Positions 8,892 to 17,521 of a DNA stretch of 64,000 bases are shown piece after piece. Positions within the stretch are counted from its first letter, which is position 1; the number at the start of each line of letters is the position of its first letter. The notes below the pieces were generated by a model that saw only the letters and a program-made list of their open reading frames with translations, did no database searches and was not told the DNA's origin. Location of the stretch: contig OZ253569.1 in the NCBI GenBank assembly GCA_965262875.1, positions 1,178,001 through 1,242,000 on the forward strand, read 5' to 3'. The position numbers and the translations under genes were made by a program. The stretch comes from JBALVT01 sp965262875 (GTDB lineage Bacteria > Pseudomonadota > Gammaproteobacteria > Pseudomonadales > Halieaceae).

Positions 8892-8930
8892 TTTGGTAGC
8901 GTATCAATGGTTAGCTACCTACATCTGACA

Positions 8931-9587
8931 CTAACTCCCAAAGAATGTAAATCGACGCCCTCTGGGTTTAGGGGTTTTTAGAGATTGGGGTAGATGGCAG
9001 AGCCTATCCATATGGGTGGTGCTGCCATCGGCGTACTCCCACACCAACTGTTCGCCCTCGAGGTAGCGCTTGACAACAACAGGCCCCCAGCCAAATACAT
9101 GGAAATCCAGCACATCATCATTCCAGATCATACTTGCCGATGTCCGGCCGCAATATTCTTTTTTACCAATAGTGAACAGTACGCTGCCTTCTGTATCGTT
9201 GGAGTTCTCCCCAAGAGTACTGTTTGGACCCGCATCGTGAATAATCCCCGAGCTGGTAACGACTACACGTCGGCCGCACTGCTCAACACGTTCTACATGC
9301 CCAACAGGCCCTCCCTCTACACCTATCCACAAACCTCGAATATCGGCGGCGCCTTCAATCAAGGGCTCGGTGCACTGCGCCAAAACAGGCAGGGGATAAT
9401 GATCGTAAGCACAACCGGGAGTGTTGCCTTTGGGGATATCAGCGGCAGCTTTACCGTTTCCATCCAGAACGGGTAGTTCGCAGTAATTGAGCGTACTGCC
9501 GTCCCCAGCCAGCGTCGCCGGGTCTGTGGTCAAGGGCGGTCGAGAGGAGAAGTACAGCATCCAAAATGCGGCCAATACGAACACCAC
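8931..9587 (-). CDS. Hypothetical membrane-anchored or exported protein
   Basis: About 218 residues from a GTG at 9587. The hydrophobic segment continues upstream in frame (AIVVLVVFVLAAFWMLYFSS), so the true start may lie earlier, near 9626, although no ATG is present in frame there. After this anchor the protein is soluble with five or more cysteines (NYCELPVLD, GCAYDHYPLPVLAQC, VEQCGRRVVVTSSGIIHD, KKEYCGRTSASMIWNDD, DRLCHLPQS), suggesting disulfides in the periplasm. Beta-strand-like repeats with many Gly/Trp recall a small lipocalin-like barrel, but I recognise no family. It may follow in an operon after the methyltransferase-like gene's neighbourhood; the function is unknown. Confidence 0.55.
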   Translation of the reverse strand: MVFVLAAFWMLYFSSRPPLTTDPATLAGDGSTLNYCELPVLDGNGKAAADIPKGNTPGCAYDHYPLPVLAQCTEPLIEGAADIRGLWIGVEGGPVGHVERVEQCGRRVVVTSSGIIHDAGPNSTLGENSNDTEGSVLFTIGKKEYCGRTSASMIWNDDVLDFHVFGWGPVVVKRYLEGEQLVWEYADGSTTHMDRLCHLPQSLKTPKPRGRRFTFFGS

Positions 9588-9818
9588 TAATACGACTATC
9601 GCTCGAGCAAGAAATTTTTCATGAATGATTACCTGACCAAAACAATAAGCCCACTGGACATCTGAATTATTACATAATGGCAGTTATAGTGCCATTATAT
9701 TCCAACGAAAGGCAATGAGTGTACTCGGCAACTAAAGTAGGATGTAAGTGACCGCAGAGAATATGGCCATTCCCGGACCACTCTCCGCAATTCGAAAATA
9801 CCAGCACGAGGGTTTTGA
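9588..9818. other. Intergenic region upstream of the AlkX-like gene
   Basis: About 230 bp that contain the probable extension of the upstream exported protein and the presumed promoters of two divergent genes. It is AT-richer than its neighbours around 9650-9700; no defined motif is assigned. Confidence 0.3.
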
Positions 9819-11021
9819 GTGGCGCGAACTAGCTTATCTTTGGCCGAGGCCAGACGAGTATGTCTGGCGGCACAGGGCTTTGATCGTCCGCGCCCAAAAG
9901 GTGCACCGGATCGGCGACATATCCGAGCAGTAATCAATCGCCTGGGATTGCTACAGCTGGACTTCGTCAATGTGCTGGTACCGGCGCACTACTTCGTATT
10001 GTTTTCGCGTCTTGGCCCCTACGATCGCAAGCGCATGAACCTATTGGTTTACCAAGGCTGCGATTTTATCGAGCACTGGGCACACGAGGCTAGCATAGTG
10101 CCCACGGAGTTATGGCCACTGCTTGAATATCGCCGTCAGGAATATGAGCCCTGGAAAAGTTCGCCCATCATGAAACTTTCCGGTCGCACGCAGTACCTGA
10201 AAGACGCGCTTGAGAAAGTCCAAAGCCAGGGGCCTATTACAGCGCAAGATCTGCCGCCCGTGCCAAGACCAAAGGGAAAACCCGGCGACTGGAAAAAGTC
10301 GGTGCCACGCTGGGCTCTTGAATATCATTTCGGCAAAGGGGATGTGTCCGTTACCGACCGACTGCCAAACTTCCAACGCGTCTACGATGTGTCAGCAAAT
10401 ATTGTGGCCGAACCACATTTCTCCACATCACTAACCAAGGTGGAGGCACAAAGAGATTTGCTGTATCGCGCGGCGGGCGCCTTCGGCGTGGCCACGGTTC
10501 ACGACCTGGCCGACTACTATCGAATGTTACCTCGTGAGGCGGCACCACTCATTTCAGATCTGGTGGAGGAGGGGAAACTTGTCGGGGTTAGCGTTGAATC
10601 ATGGAAAGAAATCGCTTATCTAAGGACCGACGCACGGTTGCCGAGGAGCATAAGTGCAAGGTCACTCCTCTCCCCCTTTGATCCCCTCGTGTGGTTTCGC
10701 CCCCGAACGGAAAGACTATTCGACTTTCATTATCGGATCGAAATCTATGTCCCAGCGGACAAGAGAAAGTGGGGCTACTATGTCTTGCCGTTTCTACTCA
10801 ATGACAACATCGTTGCGCGTGTCGATCTGAAGGCCGACAGAAAGTCGAACAAGCTGCTGGTTCTGGCCGCCCATGAAGAACCCGGAGCAGACCTCAAAGC
10901 AACCAGTACATCACTGGCCGAAGAGTTGTGGACACTCGCGGGCTGGTTGGGGCTTGATGCGATCAAGGTGACACGTCGCGGGAAACTGGGTCGCGCGCTA
11001 GCCGAAGAATGTCGGAGGTAG
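9819..11021 (+). CDS. AlkX/YcaQ-type winged-helix DNA glycosylase
   Basis: 400 residues of the HTH_42 family, whose characterised members (bacterial AlkX/YcaQ and AlkZ) excise alkylated bases and unhook DNA crosslinks using tandem winged-helix domains. The catalytic Q-hydrophobic-D motif is present as QLD at residues 46-48 in RLGLLQLDFVNVL, the form found in the AlkX/YcaQ branch. Other family blocks are IEHWAHEASIVP and LLSPFDPLVWFRPRTERLFDF, followed by YYVLPFLLNDNIVARVDLKADR. The start is GTG 9819, with GAGGG six to seven bases upstream. Intact; it converges on the selenoprotein gene. Confidence 0.88.
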   Translation: MARTSLSLAEARRVCLAAQGFDRPRPKGAPDRRHIRAVINRLGLLQLDFVNVLVPAHYFVLFSRLGPYDRKRMNLLVYQGCDFIEHWAHEASIVPTELWPLLEYRRQEYEPWKSSPIMKLSGRTQYLKDALEKVQSQGPITAQDLPPVPRPKGKPGDWKKSVPRWALEYHFGKGDVSVTDRLPNFQRVYDVSANIVAEPHFSTSLTKVEAQRDLLYRAAGAFGVATVHDLADYYRMLPREAAPLISDLVEEGKLVGVSVESWKEIAYLRTDARLPRSISARSLLSPFDPLVWFRPRTERLFDFHYRIEIYVPADKRKWGYYVLPFLLNDNIVARVDLKADRKSNKLLVLAAHEEPGADLKATSTSLAEELWTLAGWLGLDAIKVTRRGKLGRALAEECRR

Positions 11022-11080
11022 AACTGCCTTTGTTTATGCATCTAAAGAATTGTACTTCTGGAGACATTCTCGAGCGGCTG

Positions 11081-11551
11081 TTATTTTCGCTGCGAGCTAA
11101 GATACTTCAACAAATTCAGTGTATCTTCCGCATCCGTTCTGCCAACGGGAGAAGAACTGTAGGTAGAATGCATCACCCTCCCTTTATGATTGAGGATGAA
11201 TTCTGACGGCTGTATGAAATCGTGCTTTTCCTCCCACCAGGCACCAATCAAATCTCCCTGTTCGCGGCTCACTTCATGGGCCACCGGGAAAGGCAGCCTG
11301 CCCCCCACTTCTTCAGCTTTCTCACGCGACTCATGGCTGGCAGCCACAATGGAGATATTCAGTTCGGAAAACGCATCAAAGCGTTCGGCGTAGGCGTCTA
11401 ACAGACGCCGGCAGAAAGGTCACCAGTGGCCGCGATAAAACAGGACGATGTTGTAACCGGTCTCTTTCGCCTCGGGCAGCGTCAGCACACCATCGCCCAC
11501 TTTTAGCGACAGTTCCGGGAACTGGTTACCTGCGTTTAATTTTTCGGCCAT
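11081..11551 (-). CDS. Peroxiredoxin-like thiol/selenol redox protein, probable selenoprotein (UxxC) with in-frame UGA
   Basis: One reading frame from ATG 11551 (AAGGAG seven bases upstream) to TAA 11081 contains a single TGA at 11420-11422 and codes for 156 residues if the TGA is read as selenocysteine. The product is a thioredoxin-fold AhpC/TSA-like protein: LSLKVGDGVLTLPE, then YNIVLFYRGHW, then U44-P-F-C47, then RRLLDAYAERFDAF and VAASHESREKAEE. Cysteine homologues have C-P-F-C here, so UGA replaces exactly the nucleophilic cysteine. Both sides are uninterrupted and well conserved. A SECIS-like hairpin lies directly downstream (11393-11409). A nonsense mutation is possible in this decaying region, but the position, the hairpin and the good RBS argue for selenocysteine. 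Expected role: peroxide or thiol-disulfide redox chemistry in the cytoplasm. Confidence 0.85.
11393..11409 (-). promoter_or_regulatory. Putative bacterial SECIS element
   Basis: In the mRNA sense a perfect 6-bp GC-rich stem (GGCGUC / GACGCC) closes a 5-nt loop UGUUA. The loop begins 16 nt after the UGA, and its second base is G. This agrees with the usual bacterial SECIS description: a small apical loop with G in the first two positions, about 16-37 nt after the UGA, which binds SelB. Confidence 0.8.
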
Positions 11552-11660
11552 CGAAAACTCCTTTGAGTTAACACAGTAGCCCCGGGGCGACCAGCTCCGC
11601 AAGCTCCAGCGATGAAAGACCAGACAGCGTTAGCGCTTTTTCGCTGACTTGGGGGCAGCT

Positions 11661-11837
11661 TTAATACCCATCATCTTTGCAATTTGTCCGGTGGCTTGCA
11701 TGCCGGGAGCTCAGCAGCACTGCGGGATCTATGCCACGGGCCTTGGTATCTTTGGCAGCTAACTTGAGGATTGCTGACAAGTTTTTTAGCTGGTGAGTAA
11801 AAATCTGCGCTGACGACCGGTACATGATTGAACTCAT
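11661..11837 (-). pseudogene. DUF1993-like protein, N-terminal remnant
   Basis: 58 codons from ATG 11837 (AGGAG eight bases upstream) to TAA 11661. MSSIMYRSSAQIFTHQLKNL, followed by SAILKLAAKDTKARGIDPAVLL, matches the start of DUF1993 proteins (normally about 170 residues), small helical proteins of the DinB-like superfamily. Homology stops after AVLLSS. From there another frame offers a short basic tail (QATGQIAKMMGIKAAPKSAKKR, stopping at about 11637), which looks like the C-terminus of a different protein, so a deletion probably joined two gene ends. It sits just upstream of the selenoprotein on the same strand. Confidence 0.5.
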
Positions 11838-11974
11838 GGGGACTGCTCCTGGTAATGGGGAAAAAGAGCCACGAAGATACACACTGCTTCGCGAGCATTC
11901 AATTAAAATTACACTTTATCGAGGCGCGAGTATGCGGCGTGAGTATTATCGCAACGCTGTGCTAACATCCCTCA

Positions 11975-12109
11975 ATGAGTCAAATAAACCGCCGTATTAT
12001 CCTCTCCAAGCGCCCTTCGGGTGAAGTCACCCCCGATTGTTTTTCTATAGAGACCCAACAACTCCCCGAACTCGAGCCAGGCAAGCTGCTCATTAAGGCG
12101 TCTCTTTAG
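11975..12109 (+). pseudogene. NADP-dependent oxidoreductase (CurA/YncB-like), 44-residue N-terminal remnant
   Basis: ATG 11975 to TAG 12107-12109. NRRIILSKRPSGEVTPDCFS, then ELEPGKLLIKASL, corresponds to the first strand region of the YncB/CurA branch of medium-chain reductases, which normally continue LSLDPYMRGRM and run to about 340 residues. Here the frame ends at the LSLDP position and an alpha/beta hydrolase begins 45 bp later, so the rest has been deleted. Confidence 0.6.
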
Positions 12110-12153
12110 TGCGTTTTCGTTGGCCCAGGCTCATTTAACAAAAAAGTGGTGCT

Positions 12154-12966
12154 ATGCCTTTTTTTCAATCTGACGATATAGACATTTACTTCGAAGCGTC
12201 CGCCCCGGAAGGCCGGCCCAAGCTTCTTTATATCTCGGGTACAGGCGGAGACCTTCGCAAGAAACCCGGTGTTTTCGATGGCCCTCTCCCCGACTTGTTT
12301 CAACTACTTTCTTACGATCAAAGAGGGCTCGGCCAGAGCGACAAGCCGGATCGCCCTTACTCAATGGCAGATTACGCTACTGACGCCCTAAGATTAATGG
12401 ACCATCTGGGCTGGGAGAACGCACACGTACTCGGAGTGTCTTTCGGGGGCATGGTCGCCCAGGAGTTGGCCATCAATCATTGTGAGCGAATTGAACGTCT
12501 GGTTTTATGCTGCACCTCATCGGGTGGCGAAGGCGGTTCTTCTTACCCCCTGCATGAACTACACTCTTTAAACGAAGATGAAAGGGTTCGAAAAATGCTC
12601 ACGATTTCCGATCTTCGCTGCGACCAGCGATGGGAACATCAAAACCCCGAGCTTTATGCCAGTATGTTCGAAGAGGTGTTGGCCACATCGCAATTTGCAG
12701 CCGACGAACAAAACCACACCATGGGTGCCTGGCGCCAACTCGAAGCGCGCAAATATCATGACAGCTACGATCGCCTCCCGGCTATCACTTGCCCTACTCT
12801 GGTCTGCGGCGGCAAACACGACGGATTGTCCGCCCCTGACAACCTGGGTGCGCTAGCCGAAAAAATTCCCTCTGCTAGTCTAGAATTCTTTGAAGGCGGA
12901 CACATGTTCTTGTTGCAAGATCCCAGAGCATTCCCACGGATTGTAAAATTTCTGCGAAACGAATAA
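12154..12966 (+). CDS. Alpha/beta-fold hydrolase
   Basis: 270 residues with the complete alpha/beta hydrolase pattern: oxyanion region LLYISGTGGDL, strand and turn LLSYDQRGLGQSDKP, nucleophile elbow GVSFGGM (Ser96), acid in GGKHDGLSAPDN and catalytic His in EGGHMFLLQDP. It resembles the 3-oxoadipate enol-lactonase/peroxidase-type small hydrolases; the substrate is not predictable. The stop is 10 bp before the class-V aminotransferase, so the two genes are probably co-transcribed. RBS before ATG 12154 is weak. Intact. Confidence 0.85.
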   Translation: MPFFQSDDIDIYFEASAPEGRPKLLYISGTGGDLRKKPGVFDGPLPDLFQLLSYDQRGLGQSDKPDRPYSMADYATDALRLMDHLGWENAHVLGVSFGGMVAQELAINHCERIERLVLCCTSSGGEGGSSYPLHELHSLNEDERVRKMLTISDLRCDQRWEHQNPELYASMFEEVLATSQFAADEQNHTMGAWRQLEARKYHDSYDRLPAITCPTLVCGGKHDGLSAPDNLGALAEKIPSASLEFFEGGHMFLLQDPRAFPRIVKFLRNE

Positions 12967-12976
12967 GAGAAATAAT

Positions 12977-14212
12977 ATGACACTTGATATAGATTTTGTA
13001 CACGCCCAATTTCCCCAATACAGCGACGCTCCCGACCGTGTTTTTTGTAGCAACGCCGGGGGCAGTTATGTGGCGCAACAGGTCATAGACATACTACAAC
13101 GGTATAACGAGCACACCCGGGTTCAACCCTACTACCCCTTCGCTCCCTCCCGGGATGCAGGGGAAGCCATGGATGTAGCACGGCATGGTTGGGCACAGGC
13201 ACTCAATATCGATTTGGATGAACTGACAATAGGACCATCCACCTCAATGAATACCTATGTCATGGCCCAGTCGCTTGGCGCGAGCTGGAAAAGTGGCGAT
13301 GAGATCATTGTGACCAATCAGGATCACGAGGCCAATATTGGGGTATGGCGGCGCAAAGCCGAAGAAAAAGGTGTGACGATCCGTGAGTGGAAAATTGACC
13401 CGGTCACCGGTTTGTTAAACCCCGAGGATCTGGATCAACTGCTGAGTCCACAAACCCGATGGCTTTTTTTCACCCAGTGTTCGAATATCATTGGCACTGT
13501 GAATCCGGTCGCTGATATTGTGCGCAGAGTCCGCTCCTTGAGCTCCGCAAAAATATGCGTGGATGCCGTCTCTTACTCGCCCCACCATATCTGCGATTTA
13601 AAGAAGTTGGGCGTAGATATGTACTTATTTAGCCTTTACAAAGTGTTTGGCCCCCATCAGGGGGTCCTCTACGTTAGCAAGACTCTGGCTGAGACACTCG
13701 AGGGCCAAAGCCATTTTTTTAATCGGCAAGATGATAGCAAGCGATACAACCCCGCCGGCCCACAGCACGCACAAATCGCCGGCTGCCAGGGAGTATTGGA
13801 CTATTTCCACGCCCTGCACGAACACCACGGCGGCGATAGCAACGCTAGCTCCAGCGACAAGATGAGTTATGTACATCAGTTGCTTGCCGAGCAGGAAAAA
13901 TCCCTGATGATTCCGATACTGGATTATCTTCGGGAATCCCCCACCATTCGCCTGCTGGGGAAAACCCACTGCGATGATGACGACAGAGCGGCAACCATCG
14001 CCTTCAAACCGCTAAAGAAATCATCAAACGCAGTGGCCGCCGCAATGCAAAAAGCGGGCATTGGTACAGAGAATGGAGACTTTTACGCACCCCGCGCTGT
14101 GCGGGCCCTGGGCCTGGAGGACGACGGTGGTGTCGTCCGAATTTCCCTTCTGCACTACAACACCCAAAAGGATGTAGAACGCATTCTCATCAGCCTGGAT
14201 CAGGCCTTGTAG
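12977..14212 (+). CDS. Cysteine desulfurase-like class-V aminotransferase
   Basis: 411 residues, PLP-dependent, of the cysteine-desulfurase-like group typified by VC1184-type proteins. Visible motifs: SNAGGSYVAQQV near the N-terminus, NQDHEANIGVW with the PLP-stacking His117, VDAVSYSPH with Asp196, and SLYKVFGPHQGVLY with the Schiff-base Lys222. Members of this group lack a proven desulfurase loop and their substrate is mostly unknown; a role as selenocysteine lyase is conceivable near a selenoprotein but not supported by any motif. AAGAGA precedes ATG 12977. Probably translated with the hydrolase gene. Intact. Confidence 0.82.
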   Translation: MTLDIDFVHAQFPQYSDAPDRVFCSNAGGSYVAQQVIDILQRYNEHTRVQPYYPFAPSRDAGEAMDVARHGWAQALNIDLDELTIGPSTSMNTYVMAQSLGASWKSGDEIIVTNQDHEANIGVWRRKAEEKGVTIREWKIDPVTGLLNPEDLDQLLSPQTRWLFFTQCSNIIGTVNPVADIVRRVRSLSSAKICVDAVSYSPHHICDLKKLGVDMYLFSLYKVFGPHQGVLYVSKTLAETLEGQSHFFNRQDDSKRYNPAGPQHAQIAGCQGVLDYFHALHEHHGGDSNASSSDKMSYVHQLLAEQEKSLMIPILDYLRESPTIRLLGKTHCDDDDRAATIAFKPLKKSSNAVAAAMQKAGIGTENGDFYAPRAVRALGLEDDGGVVRISLLHYNTQKDVERILISLDQAL

Positions 14213-14223
14213 CTATATTCGCC

Positions 14224-14514
14224 TCAGCGCGGATCACGATGGTTATCGATAAGATCACCCATACCGCCGGTGGTCAGTGCCTGTACCAAGGGCTTGTCGA
14301 AGAAATCATAGGGGTGACCATAGGCAATACCGCTGACTGCTTCGAGTCGCGCCAGCTGCTCATCATCCAGGGTTAGATTGAGACTGGCCAGGTTGTCTTC
14401 GAGCCGGGACAAGGTTCGCGCTCCCAGAATTGGGATCGTGTCGCGCTGTCTCACCCAGGCAGGCGCGTCTGACAAACCTATATAAAGAATTTTGCCCGCT
14501 CGCACAGCGTCATC
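14224..14514 (-). pseudogene. Aldo/keto reductase, 3' segment (split by IS21 copy A, internal deletion)
   Basis: This reads DAVRAGKILYIGLSDAPAWV and jumps directly to RDTIPILGARTLSRLEDNLASL, ending at 14224. Aldo/keto reductases have about 120 more residues (the NADPH-binding strands) between these blocks, so there is an internal deletion near 14455. The 5' half lies beyond the IS at 17805-18229. Removing the IS and one TCATC copy restores MRTLDDAVRAGKI. Confidence 0.85.
14510..14514. repeat. 5-bp target-site duplication, left (IS21 copy A)
   Basis: TCATC next to the left terminal inverted repeat; the same five bases follow the right end at 17805-17809. Confidence 0.85.
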
Positions 14515-14802
14515 TGTAGACGCCACTCCAAAACCGCAGCTATTTGCCGAATTTTGAAATAGACGGATCTCGGCGTATTAGAATCGGCGCGGTAGAACTG
14601 CGGCCCAGTCACACTCAAGAGCGACCAATAAGCAGGCACGATTCAAGCGTAGGGACTATAAGAACAAGTGTCGCTGAGAACGGTATGACGCCACCACAGA
14701 TTTGACGGTCAACGCTGGCGCCATACCCAAAAAAACCGTGCAGGTGCACGACCCGTTAAGTGTTGCACATAATGGGAATAAATCCAGCCCTCATCGACCT
14801 TT

Positions 14803-15228
14803 GTGTCGATGCCATCATCCAGCCGTCTCTACCACTGTTGTCGCTGCTACGCCCAGGTCATCGTCTGTACCCACTGTGATCGCGGCCAGCGGTATTGCAC
14901 CGATGGTTGCAGCCAGGAAGCCAGAAAGGAATCCATTAAACGAGCCAGAGCGAAGTACCAGGCCACTCGCCCGGGTCGCATGAATAATGCCGCTCGCCAA
15001 CAGCGTTATCGAGAACGGCAACAACAAAAAGTAACGCATCACCGTTCTCTGGCAATAATACTCCGTGATCTACTGCAAACCGTGCCTGATGAGATCAAAA
15101 GGGCCGATATGCCGGGTAAAACTGACGCCACCGTGCGCTGCCATCACTGTGGCGCGGTCTGCGGTCCCTTTTTGCGCAGTGATTTTCTGCAGAGCAGTCA
15201 GTTCAGGCGCAGATTCCGGCGACATTAG
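14803..15228 (+). CDS. IS21-associated cysteine-rich (zinc-ribbon-like) ORF, copy A
   Basis: 141 residues from GTG 14803 (ATG at 14809 is an alternative). The N-terminal part has CCRC, CTHCDRGQRYC and DGCSQEAR, the middle is very basic (KRARAKYQATRPGRMNNAAR, QQRYRERQQQ), and the C-terminal part has VRCHHCGAVC. Spaced Cys pairs suggest one or two zinc sites and nucleic-acid binding. It is preserved in all three copies, so it belongs to the element rather than to flanking DNA. In copy B a 35-bp deletion joins it to an upstream frame, giving a longer N-terminus. The role in transposition is unknown. Confidence 0.65.
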   Translation: MSMPSSSRLYHCCRCYAQVIVCTHCDRGQRYCTDGCSQEARKESIKRARAKYQATRPGRMNNAARQQRYRERQQQKVTHHRSLAIILRDLLQTVPDEIKRADMPGKTDATVRCHHCGAVCGPFLRSDFLQSSQFRRRFRRH

Positions 15229-15267
15229 TGCAGCGGCTGGACAGGAGTCATCAATCGGAGGGCAGTC

Positions 15268-16767
15268 ATGGCCATCGGCAAAGAAACTGAAGCAAAAATA
15301 CTGCGCTACCATTTTGTTGAGAAGTGGCGAACGGGCACCATTGCGACCCAGCTTGGCATTCACCACTCAGTGGTTGATCGGGTACTGGCACAGGCTGGCC
15401 TGCCCAAGGTGGAGCGCACTCGCCGTGCGTCGATCATCGACCCCTATCTGCCCTTTGTCATCGACACCCTGCGGGAGTTTCCCACACTCACGGCGGCCCG
15501 CTTGTATGAAATGGCCCGCCTGCGGGGATACCCCGGTGGCCCCAGCCAGTTTCGCCAGCGTATCAGTGAACTGCGGCCGCGCAAGCTGCCCGAGGCGTAT
15601 TTACGCCTAAAAACCCTGCCCGGTGAGCAAGCCCAGGTTGACTGGGGTTCGTTCGGGCATATTCAGATCGGCAAGGCCCGGCGGCCGTTAATGGCGTTTG
15701 TGATGGTGCTGAGCTGGTCGCGACAGATCTTCTTGCGCTTTTATCTCAACCAGCAAATGGAGCACTTTTTACGCGGCCATGTAGCGGCATTCGAGGCCTG
15801 GCAAGGATTGCCAAAGGTGCTGCTGTACGACAACCTTAAATCGGCCGTATTGGAGCGCCACGGTGACGCCATCCGCTTCCACCCCACCTTGCTGGCCTTG
15901 TCAGCCCACTATCGCTTCGAACCACGCCCGGTGGCGGTGGCCCGGGGCAATGAAAAGGGCCGGGTAGAAAGAGCGATTCGCTATATTCGCGATAATTTCT
16001 TTGCCGCTCGTCACTGGCAAACACTGGCCGAACTCAATGCGCAAGCTGAGCACTGGTGCCAGGGTGTGAGTGCTGATCGGGCTTGCCCTGAAGAGCGTAC
16101 GTTGACGGTCAGGGAAGCCTTCTTACAGGAGCAGGTGAGTTTGCCGGATAATCCCTTTGATACCCATGAGAGACAGCCCGTGCGGGCCGCCAAAACCCCT
16201 TATGTTCGCTTCGATCTCAATGATTACTCCATTCCCCATCAATACGTGCACAAGCCATTGAGCGTGAGCGCTGACCTGGAGCGGCTCCAGATAGTGGAGG
16301 GCGATCAATGCATTGCTGAGCATCAGCGCAGCTTTGGCAAAGGGGAGCAAATCGAACAGGAGGCGCATATCAATGCCCTATGGCTGGAGAAAACCCACGC
16401 CAAACTACACCGGGGTCAGGATCGCCTGAGCCATGCTTCGGCGCACGCCCAGACGCTGCTGCAGCAATCGGCACAGCGTGGACATGTCATTAAAACCACG
16501 GTCCGGTTACTCAATCAACTGCTTGATGATTATGGGCGGGACGAGCTGCATGTAGCTCTGGGTGAAGCACTTGATCGGCAATCACCCTACCTGGAGGCGG
16601 TGCAGCACGTTCTTGAGCGCCGCCGTGATGAACAGCACCTGCCGCCACCGCTTGCTGTCGCCGTGCCGGCGAAGGTCAAACACTACAGCGTCAAGCTGGC
16701 TCGGCTTGCCGATTACGACAAGCTCAATGGCACCCGAAGCGAGACAGGAGATGATACCGATGATTGA
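15268..16767 (+). CDS. istA: IS21 transposase IstA, copy A
   Basis: 499 residues. An N-terminal helix-turn-helix (GTIATQLGIHHSVVDRVLAQAG) precedes an integrase-type DDE core: QVDWGSFGHI (Asp), LLYDNLKSAV (Asp) and RGNEKGRVERAIRYIR (Glu). A beta-barrel and a basic C-terminal tail follow, as is usual for IstA. GGAGGG lies eight bases before ATG 15268. The stop overlaps the start of istB by a few bases. Intact, so this copy could supply active transposase. Confidence 0.95.
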   Translation: MAIGKETEAKILRYHFVEKWRTGTIATQLGIHHSVVDRVLAQAGLPKVERTRRASIIDPYLPFVIDTLREFPTLTAARLYEMARLRGYPGGPSQFRQRISELRPRKLPEAYLRLKTLPGEQAQVDWGSFGHIQIGKARRPLMAFVMVLSWSRQIFLRFYLNQQMEHFLRGHVAAFEAWQGLPKVLLYDNLKSAVLERHGDAIRFHPTLLALSAHYRFEPRPVAVARGNEKGRVERAIRYIRDNFFAARHWQTLAELNAQAEHWCQGVSADRACPEERTLTVREAFLQEQVSLPDNPFDTHERQPVRAAKTPYVRFDLNDYSIPHQYVHKPLSVSADLERLQIVEGDQCIAEHQRSFGKGEQIEQEAHINALWLEKTHAKLHRGQDRLSHASAHAQTLLQQSAQRGHVIKTTVRLLNQLLDDYGRDELHVALGEALDRQSPYLEAVQHVLERRRDEQHLPPPLAVAVPAKVKHYSVKLARLADYDKLNGTRSETGDDTDD

Positions 16768-17521
16768 TATCGAGCAACTCAAACAGCAGGCACTTGAACT
16801 GAAGCTCCACGGCGTGCTGGCGCACTGGGGCGAGATCACCGACGAGCAATACCCCTGGCGGGCACAGCTCATCGCCTGGGAGCTTGCCGAGCGCAAACAG
16901 CGCTCACTCGAACGGCGCCTGAGCAGCGCCAGGCTGGGCCGGTTCAAACCGATGAGTGAGTTTGACTGGCAGTGGCCAAGCGCTATCGACCCACAAGCGA
17001 TTCATGCCCTGATGCAACTGGGTTTTATGGACACGGCCAGCAATATTATCCTGCTGGGCAGCAACGGCGTGGGCAAATCGATGATCGCCCAGAACCTGGG
17101 GTATAACGCTGTCATGCACGGCTATACGGCGCTGTTTACCACCGCAGCGGCGATGCTCAACGACCTGGCAGGTCAGGATGGCGCCAATGCCCTGCAGCGT
17201 CGATTGAAACACTACGCCAGGCCCGCCTTGCTGGTAATTGATGAAGTGGGCTACCTCTCCTACAGCAATCGTCATGCTGACTTGCTGTTTGAAATCATCA
17301 ACCGGCGCTATGAGAAATGTTCAACTTTGGTGACAACGAACCGTCCGTTTGGCGAGTGGAATGACGTGTTCCCCAATGCCGCGTGTGTGGTCTCCCTGAT
17401 TGACCGTTTAGTCCATCACAGCGAGGTCATCGCCATTGAGGGTGAGTCGTACCGCATGAAGGAAGCGCAGGAGTGTGCGTCGAAGCGGCGCGAGACCAAA
17501 AAGCGAGGAAAGGCTAAATGA
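16760..17521 (+). CDS. istB: IS21 helper ATPase IstB, copy A
   Basis: 253 residues of the DnaC-like AAA+ family that selects targets and stimulates IstA. Walker A is LLGSNGVGKSMIAQNL, Walker B is PALLVIDEVGYLSYS, and sensor/arginine blocks follow (STLVTTNRPFGEWNDVF, SLIDRLVHHSEVIAIEG). ATG 16760 follows GGAG by nine bases; an in-frame ATG at 16751 is possible. Start overlaps the istA stop, indicating translational coupling. Intact. Confidence 0.95.
   Translation: MIDIEQLKQQALELKLHGVLAHWGEITDEQYPWRAQLIAWELAERKQRSLERRLSSARLGRFKPMSEFDWQWPSAIDPQAIHALMQLGFMDTASNIILLGSNGVGKSMIAQNLGYNAVMHGYTALFTTAAAMLNDLAGQDGANALQRRLKHYARPALLVIDEVGYLSYSNRHADLLFEIINRRYEKCSTLVTTNRPFGEWNDVFPNAACVVSLIDRLVHHSEVIAIEGESYRMKEAQECASKRRETKKRGKAK

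Noticed and set aside
11420..11422. TGA read as a simple nonsense mutation in a pseudogene
   Set aside because: Considered because of the many broken genes nearby. Disfavoured because it sits exactly at the catalytic Cys, has a SECIS-like hairpin at the right distance and intact sequence on both sides. Not fully excluded.
12977..14212. Selenocysteine lyase assignment because of the selenoprotein nearby
   Set aside because: Sequence fits the broader cysteine-desulfurase-like group only; no feature specific for selenocysteine lyases was seen and the two genes are not in one operon.
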